IMG/VR virus record: IMGVR_UViG_3300047171_000109
Coordinates: 1-49,365 of that record
Strand: one strand, 5' to 3'
Source: a virus
Length of the DNA: 49,365 bases
Below, in pieces: positions 1 through 8,101 of the stretch. Made by a program: the position numbers and the translations under genes. Numbering within the stretch: position 1 is the stretch's first letter; each line of letters begins with the position of its first letter. The notes below the pieces were generated by a model, which searched no databases, was not told the origin of the DNA, and worked only from the letters and a program-made list of their open reading frames with translations.

Positions 1-10
1 TCTCTGGCTG

Positions 11-40
11 TTGACACCAGCCCAGCCGGGCACCTACAGA
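11..40 (+). promoter_or_regulatory. Possible promoter of the tRNA-Thr gene
   Basis: A TTGACA hexamer (11-16) is followed after 18 bases by TACAGA (35-40), ten bases before the tRNA starts. The -35 is perfect and the -10 weak. It lies in chromosomal DNA outside the prophage. Confidence 0.35.
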
Positions 41-49
41 CGCGCCAAC

Positions 50-121
<72 letters not shown>

Positions 122-451
122 TACCAAATTGCTTAGAGATCAAAGGCATTTGGCGACCTGGGCTCCTGCGGCATTGCCTCACAGACGCGAACCTTGCGCG
201 AACATGGAGCAGATCGCGCCAGGAAGTGGTGCAAATCTGGTGCAGAGGGTTCGCGGAATGTTCGTGTTTCGGTGACCGCCTAACTTTTGAGGCGTGGCCG
301 TGTCTGGGCTAGGTTTCGCAGCCCAATGGGCTGTGGAGAACCTGGCTATTTGGATCCTCGCGCCGGAAAACCGCTTGACACATAGGGCCACTGGCCCTGT
401 TTAGGTTGCGTGGCCGGGGCAACGGTGCCCAGCCGGAAGAGGCCCAAAATC
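122..451. other. Non-coding attL-side phage DNA
   Basis: No convincing gene is seen between the tRNA and the first plus-strand ORF. The stretch probably carries the phage arm of the attachment site, where integrase and excisionase would bind. Near its right end it carries a promoter/palindrome candidate, listed separately. Two GCGAAC words at 186-203 are loosely spaced and form no clear symmetric site. Confidence 0.5.
375..403 (+). promoter_or_regulatory. Candidate promoter with a palindromic operator in its spacer
   Basis: TTGACA at 375-380 is followed after 17 bases by a poor -10 (TGTTTA, 398-403). The spacer holds a perfect inverted repeat, AGGGCCA-C-TGGCCCT (384-398). A palindrome in that place would let a dimeric repressor block polymerase. 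The HTH protein encoded at 642-872 is the natural candidate for autoregulation (inference). Confidence 0.4.
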
Positions 452-637
452 ATGCCAATTCAGATCGATCGCAGCAGCTGTTATCACTTCCCGAGCTACG
501 CTGAAGCGCGTGCGTTTGCTGACCTGCATGACCTTGAATTGGTTATTGACCAGGGCGTTAACCTCGACTCGCGTAACGGCAACGAAACATGGGACAGCAC
601 CCGTTTTGTGGCGTGCGACAGAAAGGCATGGCTTTAA
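452..637 (+). CDS. Unknown 61-residue protein at the left prophage edge
   Basis: The ATG at 452 gives a 61-residue acidic protein containing YHFPSYAEARAFADLHDLEL. I do not recognise the family and see no membrane segment or signal peptide. It is followed five bases later by an HTH gene in another frame, so the two probably form a small operon behind the palindromic promoter near 375. The arrangement (small unknown protein, then XRE-type HTH) resembles some toxin-antitoxin pairs, but nothing in the sequence shows toxicity. In the excised circular phage it would lie just downstream of the integrase across attP. An upstream in-frame start at 410 exists but adds a basic, low-quality extension. 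Confidence 0.5.
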   Translation: MPIQIDRSSCYHFPSYAEARAFADLHDLELVIDQGVNLDSRNGNETWDSTRFVACDRKAWL

Positions 638-641
638 CGCC

Positions 642-872
642 GTGTCCCCCGACGACCTTCGCGCCGCGCGAGCCGCCCTCGGCCTGAGCGCGGAGGGCTT
701 CGCCCGCCTTGTGCGCGTAGAGAGCGGGCGGACAGTGAGGCGCTGGGAGGCGGGCGAACGCGACATCCCTGGCCCGGTGGCGGTGCTGGTGTCCGCGCTC
801 ATGGACAGCCGATCCGTGCGCCAATATTTCGGCGTGGCGGTTGAGGCGGATTCGACGCAGCAGCCCGAATAG
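642..872 (+). CDS. Small XRE-type helix-turn-helix protein
   Basis: From a GTG at 642 the frame gives 76 residues. It begins VSPDDLRAARAALGLSAEGF and continues with TVRRWEAGERDIP, the classic pattern of an XRE/Cro HTH where the recognition helix is followed by RRWE.G. It is likely a DNA-binding regulator or antitoxin. The open frame extends upstream to 510, but that part overlaps the preceding gene and looks non-coding, so the GTG just after the upstream stop is preferred. The stop lies two bases from the convergent stop of the late operon. The palindrome at 384-398 is a plausible binding site. Confidence 0.6.
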   Translation: MSPDDLRAARAALGLSAEGFARLVRVESGRTVRRWEAGERDIPGPVAVLVSALMDSRSVRQYFGVAVEADSTQQPE

Positions 873-874
873 CC

Positions 875-2962
875 TCACGGACACTGGCTGGCGCTGCTGG
901 GACAGGCGCCGTCGTCGGTGGCACTTGTCGGCAGGTAGCCCTCGGTGAGGCCGTAGCTGATGGCGGGGCTGGCGGGTGACGAGGTGGAGAGGGCGAAATT
1001 GGTGGTGGGGTTGATCAGGTCGGGGTTGGTGGCGAACTTGTTCTGGCTCGCGAGCACCACGCCCGTCGTCATGGTCTCGCTAGCGACAGCGCTGCCTGAG
1101 TAACCGGTCTGATAGGTGCCGGTGCCGCCGAGCGCGCCGCCGCTGGCGGTGCTGGTGAGCTGGGAGGTGATCTCCGCCAACGTGGCGCCGAAGCTGCTGC
1201 CTGCTGACAGATAGGTGCCCTGCGCCAGCAGGTTTCCGGCCGTCGCGCTGACCGTGAGCACGCCGGCGGTGGATAGGCTGGCGGTGATCTGCTGCGATTG
1301 CTCGTAATTGAAGAGCAACGGCTGCCCGGCGCCGACGCCGACCAGCGATGGTGCGGCGCCGATCGTATAAAGCAGATTGCTCTTGTAGGTGTTGTTCTGG
1401 TCGTTCACGGCGGCATAGGCGCCATTGCCCGCGATCAGCGGCACCACCTGGCCGCCGCAATAGGTGTTGCAGCCGCTGGGGGTGTTCGTCGTCTGGACCG
1501 CGACCGCGATATTGTTGATCCACAGATTATTGTCGCCGCCCGCCTGGCTCAGCTCACCCAGGCCGTAGGAATTGTTGCAGATATCCTGTGCATCACCATA
1601 GCCTGTGTTGTTGGCGACCGTCACATTCGATGCGCTGAACACATGGATGCCACGCCCGCCGTTGCTGTAGGTGAGGTTGCCGCTGGCGAGCGACTGATAG
1701 GGATAGACCAGCGTGTGGTTGGTCTCATCGAGCCAGGTATCGAAGATGATGCCGTTGCCATCGGTGTGGCTGCCGCAGGCGACCGTGCCGCCATTCGCCG
1801 GCGAAAGAATCTGGTTCCCGTGCACATTATTGTATTGTACAAGAATGTGGAATGGATACCCGTACGTGGTGTCCATCCCGCTCGGCGTATAGGTGCCGGT
1901 GCCGCCGGCGTAGGTTGACCCCGAGGCGCAGTTCGCGTTGCCCGACTCGATGCACTGCACCACCACCATGCCGATGCCTGAACCCTGATAGCCGCTGGTC
2001 CAGGCATTATTCTCCACAGTGTTGTGGAGAATGTAATACCACTCTTTATTGTTTAGGCTGATGCCTGCCAGATTGCAGTTCTGCATGATATTGTTGAGCA
2101 GCCAGATGTGGTGCGAAGACTGGCCGGTGCCATAGGTGTCTCCGTCTGACCCGACACAGGCATCGGCCAGGCCGCCGAGCGTGCTGGTGTTGTTGCCATC
2201 GAAATTAAAACCGTCGAACACCACGAAATTCGCCGGCTGCTTGATGCCAACCAGGTGGCCGCCGCCGCTCGCCAGGATGTGGCAGGTATCAAGCCCCTGG
2301 CATCGATAGACGAGATAGCCCCCTGCGGTAGGGCCAGCGCCGCCCGCGGTGACCAGCAAGCTGCCGGTGTAGGTTCCGGCCGCGACATTGATGCAGACGC
2401 CGCCGGTGCCGTTTGTCTGTGCTGTTTGCGCATGGGCGAGCGTTGCCCAGGGTGCAGCGCTGGATCCGGTGCCGGTCGTGTCGCTGCCGCTCGTCGCGAC
2501 ATACTCGTTCGTCGTGCAGGTATAGAACGGGGCGGCATAGACGGCCGCACTCGGGCCGGGGGTTTGCACCGTGGTCGAGGAACACGTGATGGTGGTGTTC
2601 AGCGGCAGAGATGAGCTGCCCTGTGTTGCCGTGATAGTGAGCGCATATGAGGTGCAGGCCAGTGCGCCATTGGTTTGCAGCGTGCTGCCGACGAGCGTGA
2701 AATTGGATGCGCTGGCGCCGGAGAGAGCAAGCGAGCCGCTAAAAGACCCACTGCTCATGGCAACGGTGATCGTGCCGACCGTGGTGCCGGTCGGCGCACC
2801 AGAAACGAAGCTGGACGGGGCTAGATTGACCGCGGTAACCGTGGGCGAGCTGCTAACACCGAACGTGAGCGTGCCCGAGAGGGTGCCCGGCAAGCCGCCT
2901 GTTTGCGCGAAGGCGCCAAGCGAGCTTGCAAGCCAGATCAGCGCAGCGGTGAGAGAATTCAT
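875..2962 (-). CDS. Secreted right-handed beta-helix protein, end of late operon
   Basis: A 695-residue protein. The N-terminus (MNSLTAALIWLASSLGAFAQ) is a Sec signal peptide with a likely cleavage after AFA. Residues about 30-130 look like an Ig/cadherin-type beta domain. From about 150 the protein is typical of pectate-lyase-like parallel beta-helices: Asn-rich repeats such as HHIWLLNNI, NNVHGNQI and NNTGYGD. Cysteines are numerous, which fits disulfide bonding outside the cytoplasm. It is the last gene of the long minus-strand operon, where tail fibre or spike genes usually sit, and its ATG overlaps the stop of the preceding gene (ATGA). It could be a polysaccharide-binding or depolymerising spike, or an exported lysogenic protein. 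No catalytic residues were identified. Confidence 0.72.
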   Translation of the reverse strand: MNSLTAALIWLASSLGAFAQTGGLPGTLSGTLTFGVSSSPTVTAVNLAPSSFVSGAPTGTTVGTITVAMSSGSFSGSLALSGASASNFTLVGSTLQTNGALACTSYALTITATQGSSSLPLNTTITCSSTTVQTPGPSAAVYAAPFYTCTTNEYVATSGSDTTGTGSSAAPWATLAHAQTAQTNGTGGVCINVAAGTYTGSLLVTAGGAGPTAGGYLVYRCQGLDTCHILASGGGHLVGIKQPANFVVFDGFNFDGNNTSTLGGLADACVGSDGDTYGTGQSSHHIWLLNNIMQNCNLAGISLNNKEWYYILHNTVENNAWTSGYQGSGIGMVVVQCIESGNANCASGSTYAGGTGTYTPSGMDTTYGYPFHILVQYNNVHGNQILSPANGGTVACGSHTDGNGIIFDTWLDETNHTLVYPYQSLASGNLTYSNGGRGIHVFSASNVTVANNTGYGDAQDICNNSYGLGELSQAGGDNNLWINNIAVAVQTTNTPSGCNTYCGGQVVPLIAGNGAYAAVNDQNNTYKSNLLYTIGAAPSLVGVGAGQPLLFNYEQSQQITASLSTAGVLTVSATAGNLLAQGTYLSAGSSFGATLAEITSQLTSTASGGALGGTGTYQTGYSGSAVASETMTTGVVLASQNKFATNPDLINPTTNFALSTSSPASPAISYGLTEGYLPTSATDDGACPSSASQCP

Positions 2963-3897
2963 GGCAGAGATACTCCGGTGACACTAACGCCGCTTGAGAT
3001 TGCAGTAGGATCGACGTAGATGCCGCTGGTGAAAATATCCGCATAATTGTAGGTTGATGCGTTGCACCAGGTGATCGATGTGCCGGTGGCAGTTCCGAAT
3101 GTGGACACCGGATTACTCGTGGAAGCGACGCCGTCAACCCAGACATTCGTGGCGCCGCCTGAAGTAATGGACACAGCCATACGATGGGCGTGGGTAAGGG
3201 TGAAATCGCTCGTTCCAGTGGCATCGGTCGCCGTCTCGGTCACGACGCTCGCACCGCCGGTCGGCTGCGCAGCCAGTGTATTTGCAGCGCTATTGTTGCT
3301 GATGGCCGTGCCACCGACCGCATAGCCGTAGGTTTGGTTCGACGTGAAATTCGCTACATGAGCGAACGTCATGCCCATGGTGAATGGGAGCGGGATGCTG
3401 GTGATCGTGGCAGACATGCCATGCGTGCCGCTGGATGCGCAGGCCATCATTGGCAAGCTATTCCAGCCGCTCAAGATGAAATATGGCGCGTTGGCATAGG
3501 CAGCCGTCATTGGCGCGGAAGTCGAGCCGATTTGCTGATAAACCTTCGTGACGCGCATGATACCGCCATAAGCGCAAGCACCCGCACCATCAGCCGAGCA
3601 CAGCGCGGAAACAGTGATGCCGCCAGTGCAATACGATGTGCCCGATGAAACATCGAGGTGACCGGAAGGTAGAACCTTGACGCCAGTGCAAGTATTTGTG
3701 TTGTCACTTAAGTCTGCAGCAACCACTTGGCTGCTGGCTAGCGCCGCACTAGCCGCGCTCAATCCCCAATAAAGCGAGATGGTCGATTCTTTGTCCGCCG
3801 GACCAATATAAATTATCGGATTGAAGGTGATGGTCTGCGCGCTCGCATGGTGGAACGCGAGCAGAGGCGCGAACGGCGCGAAAAGAAAACGGGTCAT
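2959..3897 (-). CDS. Secreted unknown protein (concanavalin-like or beta-rich)
   Basis: The ATG at 3897 gives 312 residues starting MTRFLFAPFAPLLAFHHASA, a clear signal peptide with cleavage near ASA-Q. An earlier in-frame start at 3933 would bury the signal, so 3897 is chosen. The mature part is Ser/Thr/Gly-rich and beta-prone, with several cysteines. A central stretch (TLTHAHRMAVSITSG then TNVWVDGVA) resembles a laminin-G or concanavalin-like lectin fold, but this is weak. It overlaps the next gene by four bases. It sits in a run of five signal-peptide genes at the end of the late operon. Confidence 0.62.
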   Translation of the reverse strand: MTRFLFAPFAPLLAFHHASAQTITFNPIIYIGPADKESTISLYWGLSAASAALASSQVVAADLSDNTNTCTGVKVLPSGHLDVSSGTSYCTGGITVSALCSADGAGACAYGGIMRVTKVYQQIGSTSAPMTAAYANAPYFILSGWNSLPMMACASSGTHGMSATITSIPLPFTMGMTFAHVANFTSNQTYGYAVGGTAISNNSAANTLAAQPTGGASVVTETATDATGTSDFTLTHAHRMAVSITSGGATNVWVDGVASTSNPVSTFGTATGTSITWCNASTYNYADIFTSGIYVDPTAISSGVSVTGVSLP

Positions 3898-3910
3898 GGG
3901 CAAAGCCTGA

Positions 3911-5206
3911 TCACCTTCCAAAGAAAAGACCATTCCAGATCGTGCTGTGTTTTATCAGACCTTCACCGGCAGGGTTTTCGTGAAGACCTTCATGAGTAGA
4001 AGCACTTGTTCCGGTCGTCGCGGAAAAGCACGTCGGAGAATTGTTGCTGTTGACTGTGCTCGTCACGGCGCCCGTAGTTAGGCTGCAAAAAATCGGCCAA
4101 AGACCCGTATTATTCGGGTCGATTGCGCCATTTAGATCAATCACATTGACCTCACCAGCAATCCCGGCCAAAACAAGTGCGTTAAATCCGGTTCTGATTG
4201 ATTCTTTAGAGCTTACTGTCTGATTTCCGGTGGTCAGATCACCATCGGTTGAAGTCGTATATGGCGTCAGCGTTACACCATAGACTGGTAGAGGCGCGAA
4301 AACGGCGGCCATAGCCGTTCTGTTGCTTGCGATCTGCGCCGCAGTTTGCCCGAGGTTTATAGCGTCGTTAATGCCGTCTGCATCGACAACGAAACTGCAC
4401 CATTGAGCGATTTGTGCTCTCAAAGCCGTGTTGCCGAGAGTGGTGGTTAGAGCATCGCCGGGTATGCCCATTTTGATGTAGGCAAAAGACGGGCCAAAAA
4501 AGCGCGCTAGATCGCCCGTGTCACCGCTAGCATCATTCTGTGTGTCCCAAACTCCCGCTAGTTTGCTGTCGCCAATGAAGCACCCGGAAGGACGGGTGGT
4601 TTGAACCAGAGTCCCTAAATCTGGCGCCACCTGAATTGCAGACCTGTTCGTTACTGCAGCGCAAGAAACGGTGCTGTCTGTAATTCCGCTTGTGCCATAA
4701 TTGACTTGGTCGAAAGTGCCGCTTTGATTTGCGCTCAAAGTGAGCGTTAGTATGCCAGCAGTATTGTGATACCAACGCCTTTCCCAGTATTCCGCACCAT
4801 CAGGTATAGTGACGGGAATCGGGTCGGGTATAATGATCGTTGCGCTTGCAACGTTTACGGAAGAAGCACCAGAAAATGTCTCTGGTGTGCATGTGCCTGC
4901 TGGGTATTCTATCGATTCGGTTATTGTTGCTGCTGCTCCGGTCCCAGTGTCACCACTCCCGGAGGCATTTACGTAAAAGTTTCCGAAAGGAAGCCTGGGG
5001 TTTACTAATTTGCCACGTGCAAAATGTGCATTACGGGACATCATATACGTGTTGGTTGTGGCGAACGCGCCCGCGATCCCATTTCGCGTCGAGGCATTGG
5101 CCAGATACGGCGCAGGAATCAAAGTTGTTACAGACGGTATCGGCCCGGCATTTGCCGCCGAAGATGATAGTAAAAACGAAAGAAAAGACTTTTGAAATAC
5201 TTTCAT
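3911..5206 (-). CDS. Secreted SGNH/GDSL-type hydrolase-like protein
   Basis: A 431-residue protein with signal peptide MKVFQKSFLSFLLSSSAANA. After a beta-rich N-terminal half the motif CFIGDSKLAGVWD matches SGNH block I (nucleophile Ser in GDS). Near the C-terminus STHEGLHENPAGEG resembles block V, with the catalytic His after a short acidic stretch. Such enzymes act as esterases; in phage tails they deacetylate surface polysaccharide (family knowledge). The coding sequence looks clearly poorer in G+C than its neighbours, with many AT-ending codons, which suggests separate acquisition. ATG 5206 follows a GGGGA Shine-Dalgarno. It is the only gene of the cluster with a recognisable active site. 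Confidence 0.66.
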   Translation of the reverse strand: MKVFQKSFLSFLLSSSAANAGPIPSVTTLIPAPYLANASTRNGIAGAFATTNTYMMSRNAHFARGKLVNPRLPFGNFYVNASGSGDTGTGAAATITESIEYPAGTCTPETFSGASSVNVASATIIIPDPIPVTIPDGAEYWERRWYHNTAGILTLTLSANQSGTFDQVNYGTSGITDSTVSCAAVTNRSAIQVAPDLGTLVQTTRPSGCFIGDSKLAGVWDTQNDASGDTGDLARFFGPSFAYIKMGIPGDALTTTLGNTALRAQIAQWCSFVVDADGINDAINLGQTAAQIASNRTAMAAVFAPLPVYGVTLTPYTTSTDGDLTTGNQTVSSKESIRTGFNALVLAGIAGEVNVIDLNGAIDPNNTGLWPIFCSLTTGAVTSTVNSNNSPTCFSATTGTSASTHEGLHENPAGEGLIKHSTIWNGLFFGR

Positions 5207-5207
5207 C

Positions 5208-6149
5208 TTATGTCCCCTGATGCACGGCTACGTTTCCGACATTGGTGCAAAAAATGGTCACATTCGTATTCGGTGGCGGCTCAGAGAGGTTCCAGTCCCA
5301 CCCACCGGGGATTGGAGTTGAGTTTGCGCTCGCCGTGCCCCCGTCCTGGCGCATGAAGCAACTCTGAATATTCGGCACAATAGAAAGAAACCTAACGGTG
5401 CTCGAAGTTGTCCAAACAACGGTTGAGGTGTTGACGGCCACAGACACATTTGTGTCAGTCGAGGTCTGCTGTGTGGGTGCCGAAATTGTCGCCGTGGTGT
5501 TCGATGCCAGCGCGACCGTTTGCGTGCCGCTGAAGCTGACCGCCGGCAGTGACGCGACCACGACATTAACCGAGGCGTTGGTGATGTGTTCGGGCACCCC
5601 GCCATCAGCATTCAACGTCGGAGAGGTTAGCGCGCCGGAGCTGTTCGGAAACCCCATCTGAAGCGCGGCCGAGGGCACTGCGCTGCCCGTCGTGCCGGTG
5701 CCTGGGATCGTGAGGCTACCAGCGATCGTGGCCGTGCCGCCGGAGGCAAGCGCCATTGTCCAGGTGCCGCTTTGGCTCACCTGCAGAGCGCCGGCTGTAA
5801 TCAGCGCATCGAGCGCTGACGTGATAGGAAATTTGTTGGTGCTGCTGACAGCAGCACCGCCATAAGTCATGTAGAATGGCCAAGCGTTCGCCACGCTTGC
5901 CGGCGTGCCCTGATTGCCCGATCCGCCGCCCCCGCTACCGCTGCAGCCGGTGATGCAGTCCATTTCCAGAATATGGCTGGCATCGAGAGCGGGGACAGCA
6001 AAATTGCCGTCCGGCAAAATGCCGAGATTGATATAGGCGCGGCTGGGGATTTGTGCCGGCGACGTGTATTCCGGTCCGAGCGCCGCTGTGGTGAACAGCA
6101 CAAACACAGCCAGGCACGCGAACGCCGTTCGCGTAGCGCGCACTCTCAT
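5208..6149 (-). CDS. Secreted unknown protein with Gly/Ser linker
   Basis: The ATG at 6149 is preceded by an AAAGG Shine-Dalgarno seven bases away and gives 313 residues. The N-terminus MRVRATRTAFACLAVFVLFT is a signal peptide; cleavage probably follows TTAALG. A short Gly/Ser linker (SGSGGGGSG) follows at about residues 73-81. The rest is a low-complexity, Thr/Ser/Ala-rich beta-repeat sequence of the kind seen in phage fibre or baseplate wedge accessory proteins. One copy of the palindrome GCGAACGCCGTTCGC (6118-6132) lies inside the signal peptide codons. I do not recognise a family. Confidence 0.6.
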   Translation of the reverse strand: MRVRATRTAFACLAVFVLFTTAALGPEYTSPAQIPSRAYINLGILPDGNFAVPALDASHILEMDCITGCSGSGGGGSGNQGTPASVANAWPFYMTYGGAAVSSTNKFPITSALDALITAGALQVSQSGTWTMALASGGTATIAGSLTIPGTGTTGSAVPSAALQMGFPNSSGALTSPTLNADGGVPEHITNASVNVVVASLPAVSFSGTQTVALASNTTATISAPTQQTSTDTNVSVAVNTSTVVWTTSSTVRFLSIVPNIQSCFMRQDGGTASANSTPIPGGWDWNLSEPPPNTNVTIFCTNVGNVAVHQGT

Positions 6150-6160
6150 GGGACGGCCTT

Positions 6161-8101
6161 TCAGTTGAAGCATGAGGATTTTCCATCCACACCGGCGAGC
6201 CACCAGATGGTGAGCGCCGCGCCGGTGACGGACGCGGCCGTGCTGAGCGTCATCGAGGCCGTGCCGGGCGTGCCGGCGCCGATCGCGACCGGCGCCGAGG
6301 CTGCCAGGCTGATCCGCGTGGGCGACGCGCTGAGTGGGTTGGCGCTGTTCGCGCCGGTTTTGTAGGTGACCGCAACCGAGCTGCTGCCCACCGGGATCGA
6401 CGCGGATCCCATTTCGCAGGGCAGACGGGATCCGTTCGCCACCACGCCCACATCGCCGATGATACGCGTCGGCGGACCGGTGCCGACATCGTCGAAATCG
6501 AAACCGTAATTGCCGGCGGCCATCACCCCATCCAGAACTGCCGATCCGTTGTAATTGGGACCGAAATAGATTCCGGATTGATAATTCGGGCCCCAGGGCG
6601 GCGCGCCGGGCCAGGTGCCGCATATCTGGCTAGGCGGCGTGCCGACGCAATCCCCCGGATCCCCGGTATAGAACGGATTAAGGTATTGCCCCACGGTTTC
6701 GTTGGCCATCATGAAATGGCCATAACCGGGGGCGGCGCCCGCGCTCTCCACTTCGATTGCCGGGTAGATCGTGCTGGGCGGCGAGCCAGGCACCGCGGCA
6801 CTGGAGGCGCTGTTCCCCATCAGCTGACCGTTGCTTAACTGCACCCAATCCCAGCAGCCCTGCAGATAGACGCCGCGCTGCTGATTGCGATTGATATTCA
6901 TATTGTTCAGCGACACGTGGGTGATGGTGGGCAGGCCGGCATAGGTGGACGTGTTCGGCGCCGGCGGCGACGTGCCGCTATACGTGCCGTTCCAGAACGT
7001 GCCGGCCGCGCAACCGCCGTTGATGGAGACGCCCTCTATGCCAAAAGGCGAGCCGCTGCCTTCCAGATGCACCTGGAAAATCTGGCCGGGTGAGCCGTTC
7101 GCGCCGCCCCCGCAGGTCGTGTCGAGATCAATGCCGATCGCCTGGTTATTGTCGTAATTATTGCTGACGAAATCCACGGTTCCGACGCTGTTCGGCGCGC
7201 AAGGATCTATCAGGATATTTCCATCGCTGGTCTGCCCGGTTCCCAGAGACACGCGGGCGCCGGCGGCACTGACGAATTCCCAGGCTGCGCGCGGCACAGG
7301 CTGCGCCGAACCCGAATGCAGGCACGTATCGCCATAGGCGATGAGATAGTTCACCCCGTTGATGTAATAACAGTCGTTATACGGGTTCGATGCGTTGATG
7401 TTATAAAGATACACGTATCCGGTGTTGACCAGACAGACCGCGTTGAAGGACTGCTTGATAATCAGGTTATAGGCCTGCATGTTCGAGCCGTTTTCAAAAT
7501 CCACGGCGCATCCGGCAGTGGGCGACGGGCTGATCGCATTTTGCGTGAGGTTCATGTTGGCGACGCAGCCGCCATTGCCCGCATACGTCTGCGAAAAGAT
7601 ATGAGCGCCGCCGGTATACTGGCCGCGGATCGTGGTGGCGAACTCGGCCGCGCCCATAAAACACACGACTTGGCTGCTGACGACGATCGGCGATGCGAAC
7701 TGATAGGTTCCAGCGCCAAATTGAAGCACACCGCCGAGCGTGGGCATGGACGCCAGACAGGTTGGCAGGTTGGCGGTGTTGGTCGCCGCGCTGTTTCCGG
7801 GAGTCACGTTGCATTCCGCCGCGCTGGTGGTCGGCATCAGGCGGATATTGTGCAGCAGCGGCATCACCTGCAGGCCGAGCAGGCCCGAGATGTTTGCGGG
7901 GCCTGTCAGGTTCAGCGTGCCGGAGAGATCGAGATTGCCCCAATCGGTGATCGTGACCGGCGAAGAGGATGTGCCTTCCGTGACATTGCCGAACGCGCTG
8001 AAGCCATAGGGCAGGGTGGTGGGCACGCCGGCGCGGGCGGCAAAACATACGCAGCAGAGCGCGATGGCTGCGATCGTGCGCAGGCACAGGCGGCCGATCA
8101 T
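6161..8101 (-). CDS. Secreted beta-helix tail-spike-like protein
   Basis: A 646-residue protein. The signal peptide MIGRLCLRTIAAIALCCVCF ends near AARA-G. The segment VLQFGAGTYQFASPIVVSS corresponds to the usual entry into pectate-lyase-like tail spikes (P.G.Y....I.....). It is followed by repeated Asn/Gly-rich beta strands up to about residue 480 and a C-terminal beta domain. Beta-helix spikes bind and often cleave capsular or O-antigen polysaccharide, but a Sec signal is not normal for a spike assembled in the cytoplasm. The ATG overlaps the stop of the upstream gene (ATGA), so the two are translationally coupled. Confidence 0.7.
   Translation of the reverse strand: MIGRLCLRTIAAIALCCVCFAARAGVPTTLPYGFSAFGNVTEGTSSSPVTITDWGNLDLSGTLNLTGPANISGLLGLQVMPLLHNIRLMPTTSAAECNVTPGNSAATNTANLPTCLASMPTLGGVLQFGAGTYQFASPIVVSSQVVCFMGAAEFATTIRGQYTGGAHIFSQTYAGNGGCVANMNLTQNAISPSPTAGCAVDFENGSNMQAYNLIIKQSFNAVCLVNTGYVYLYNINASNPYNDCYYINGVNYLIAYGDTCLHSGSAQPVPRAAWEFVSAAGARVSLGTGQTSDGNILIDPCAPNSVGTVDFVSNNYDNNQAIGIDLDTTCGGGANGSPGQIFQVHLEGSGSPFGIEGVSINGGCAAGTFWNGTYSGTSPPAPNTSTYAGLPTITHVSLNNMNINRNQQRGVYLQGCWDWVQLSNGQLMGNSASSAAVPGSPPSTIYPAIEVESAGAAPGYGHFMMANETVGQYLNPFYTGDPGDCVGTPPSQICGTWPGAPPWGPNYQSGIYFGPNYNGSAVLDGVMAAGNYGFDFDDVGTGPPTRIIGDVGVVANGSRLPCEMGSASIPVGSSSVAVTYKTGANSANPLSASPTRISLAASAPVAIGAGTPGTASMTLSTAASVTGAALTIWWLAGVDGKSSCFN

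Noticed and set aside
122-451. Antisense ORFs and a plus-strand ORF (64-312) over the tRNA
   Set aside because: They read through the tRNA gene and attachment site and have no protein-like composition.
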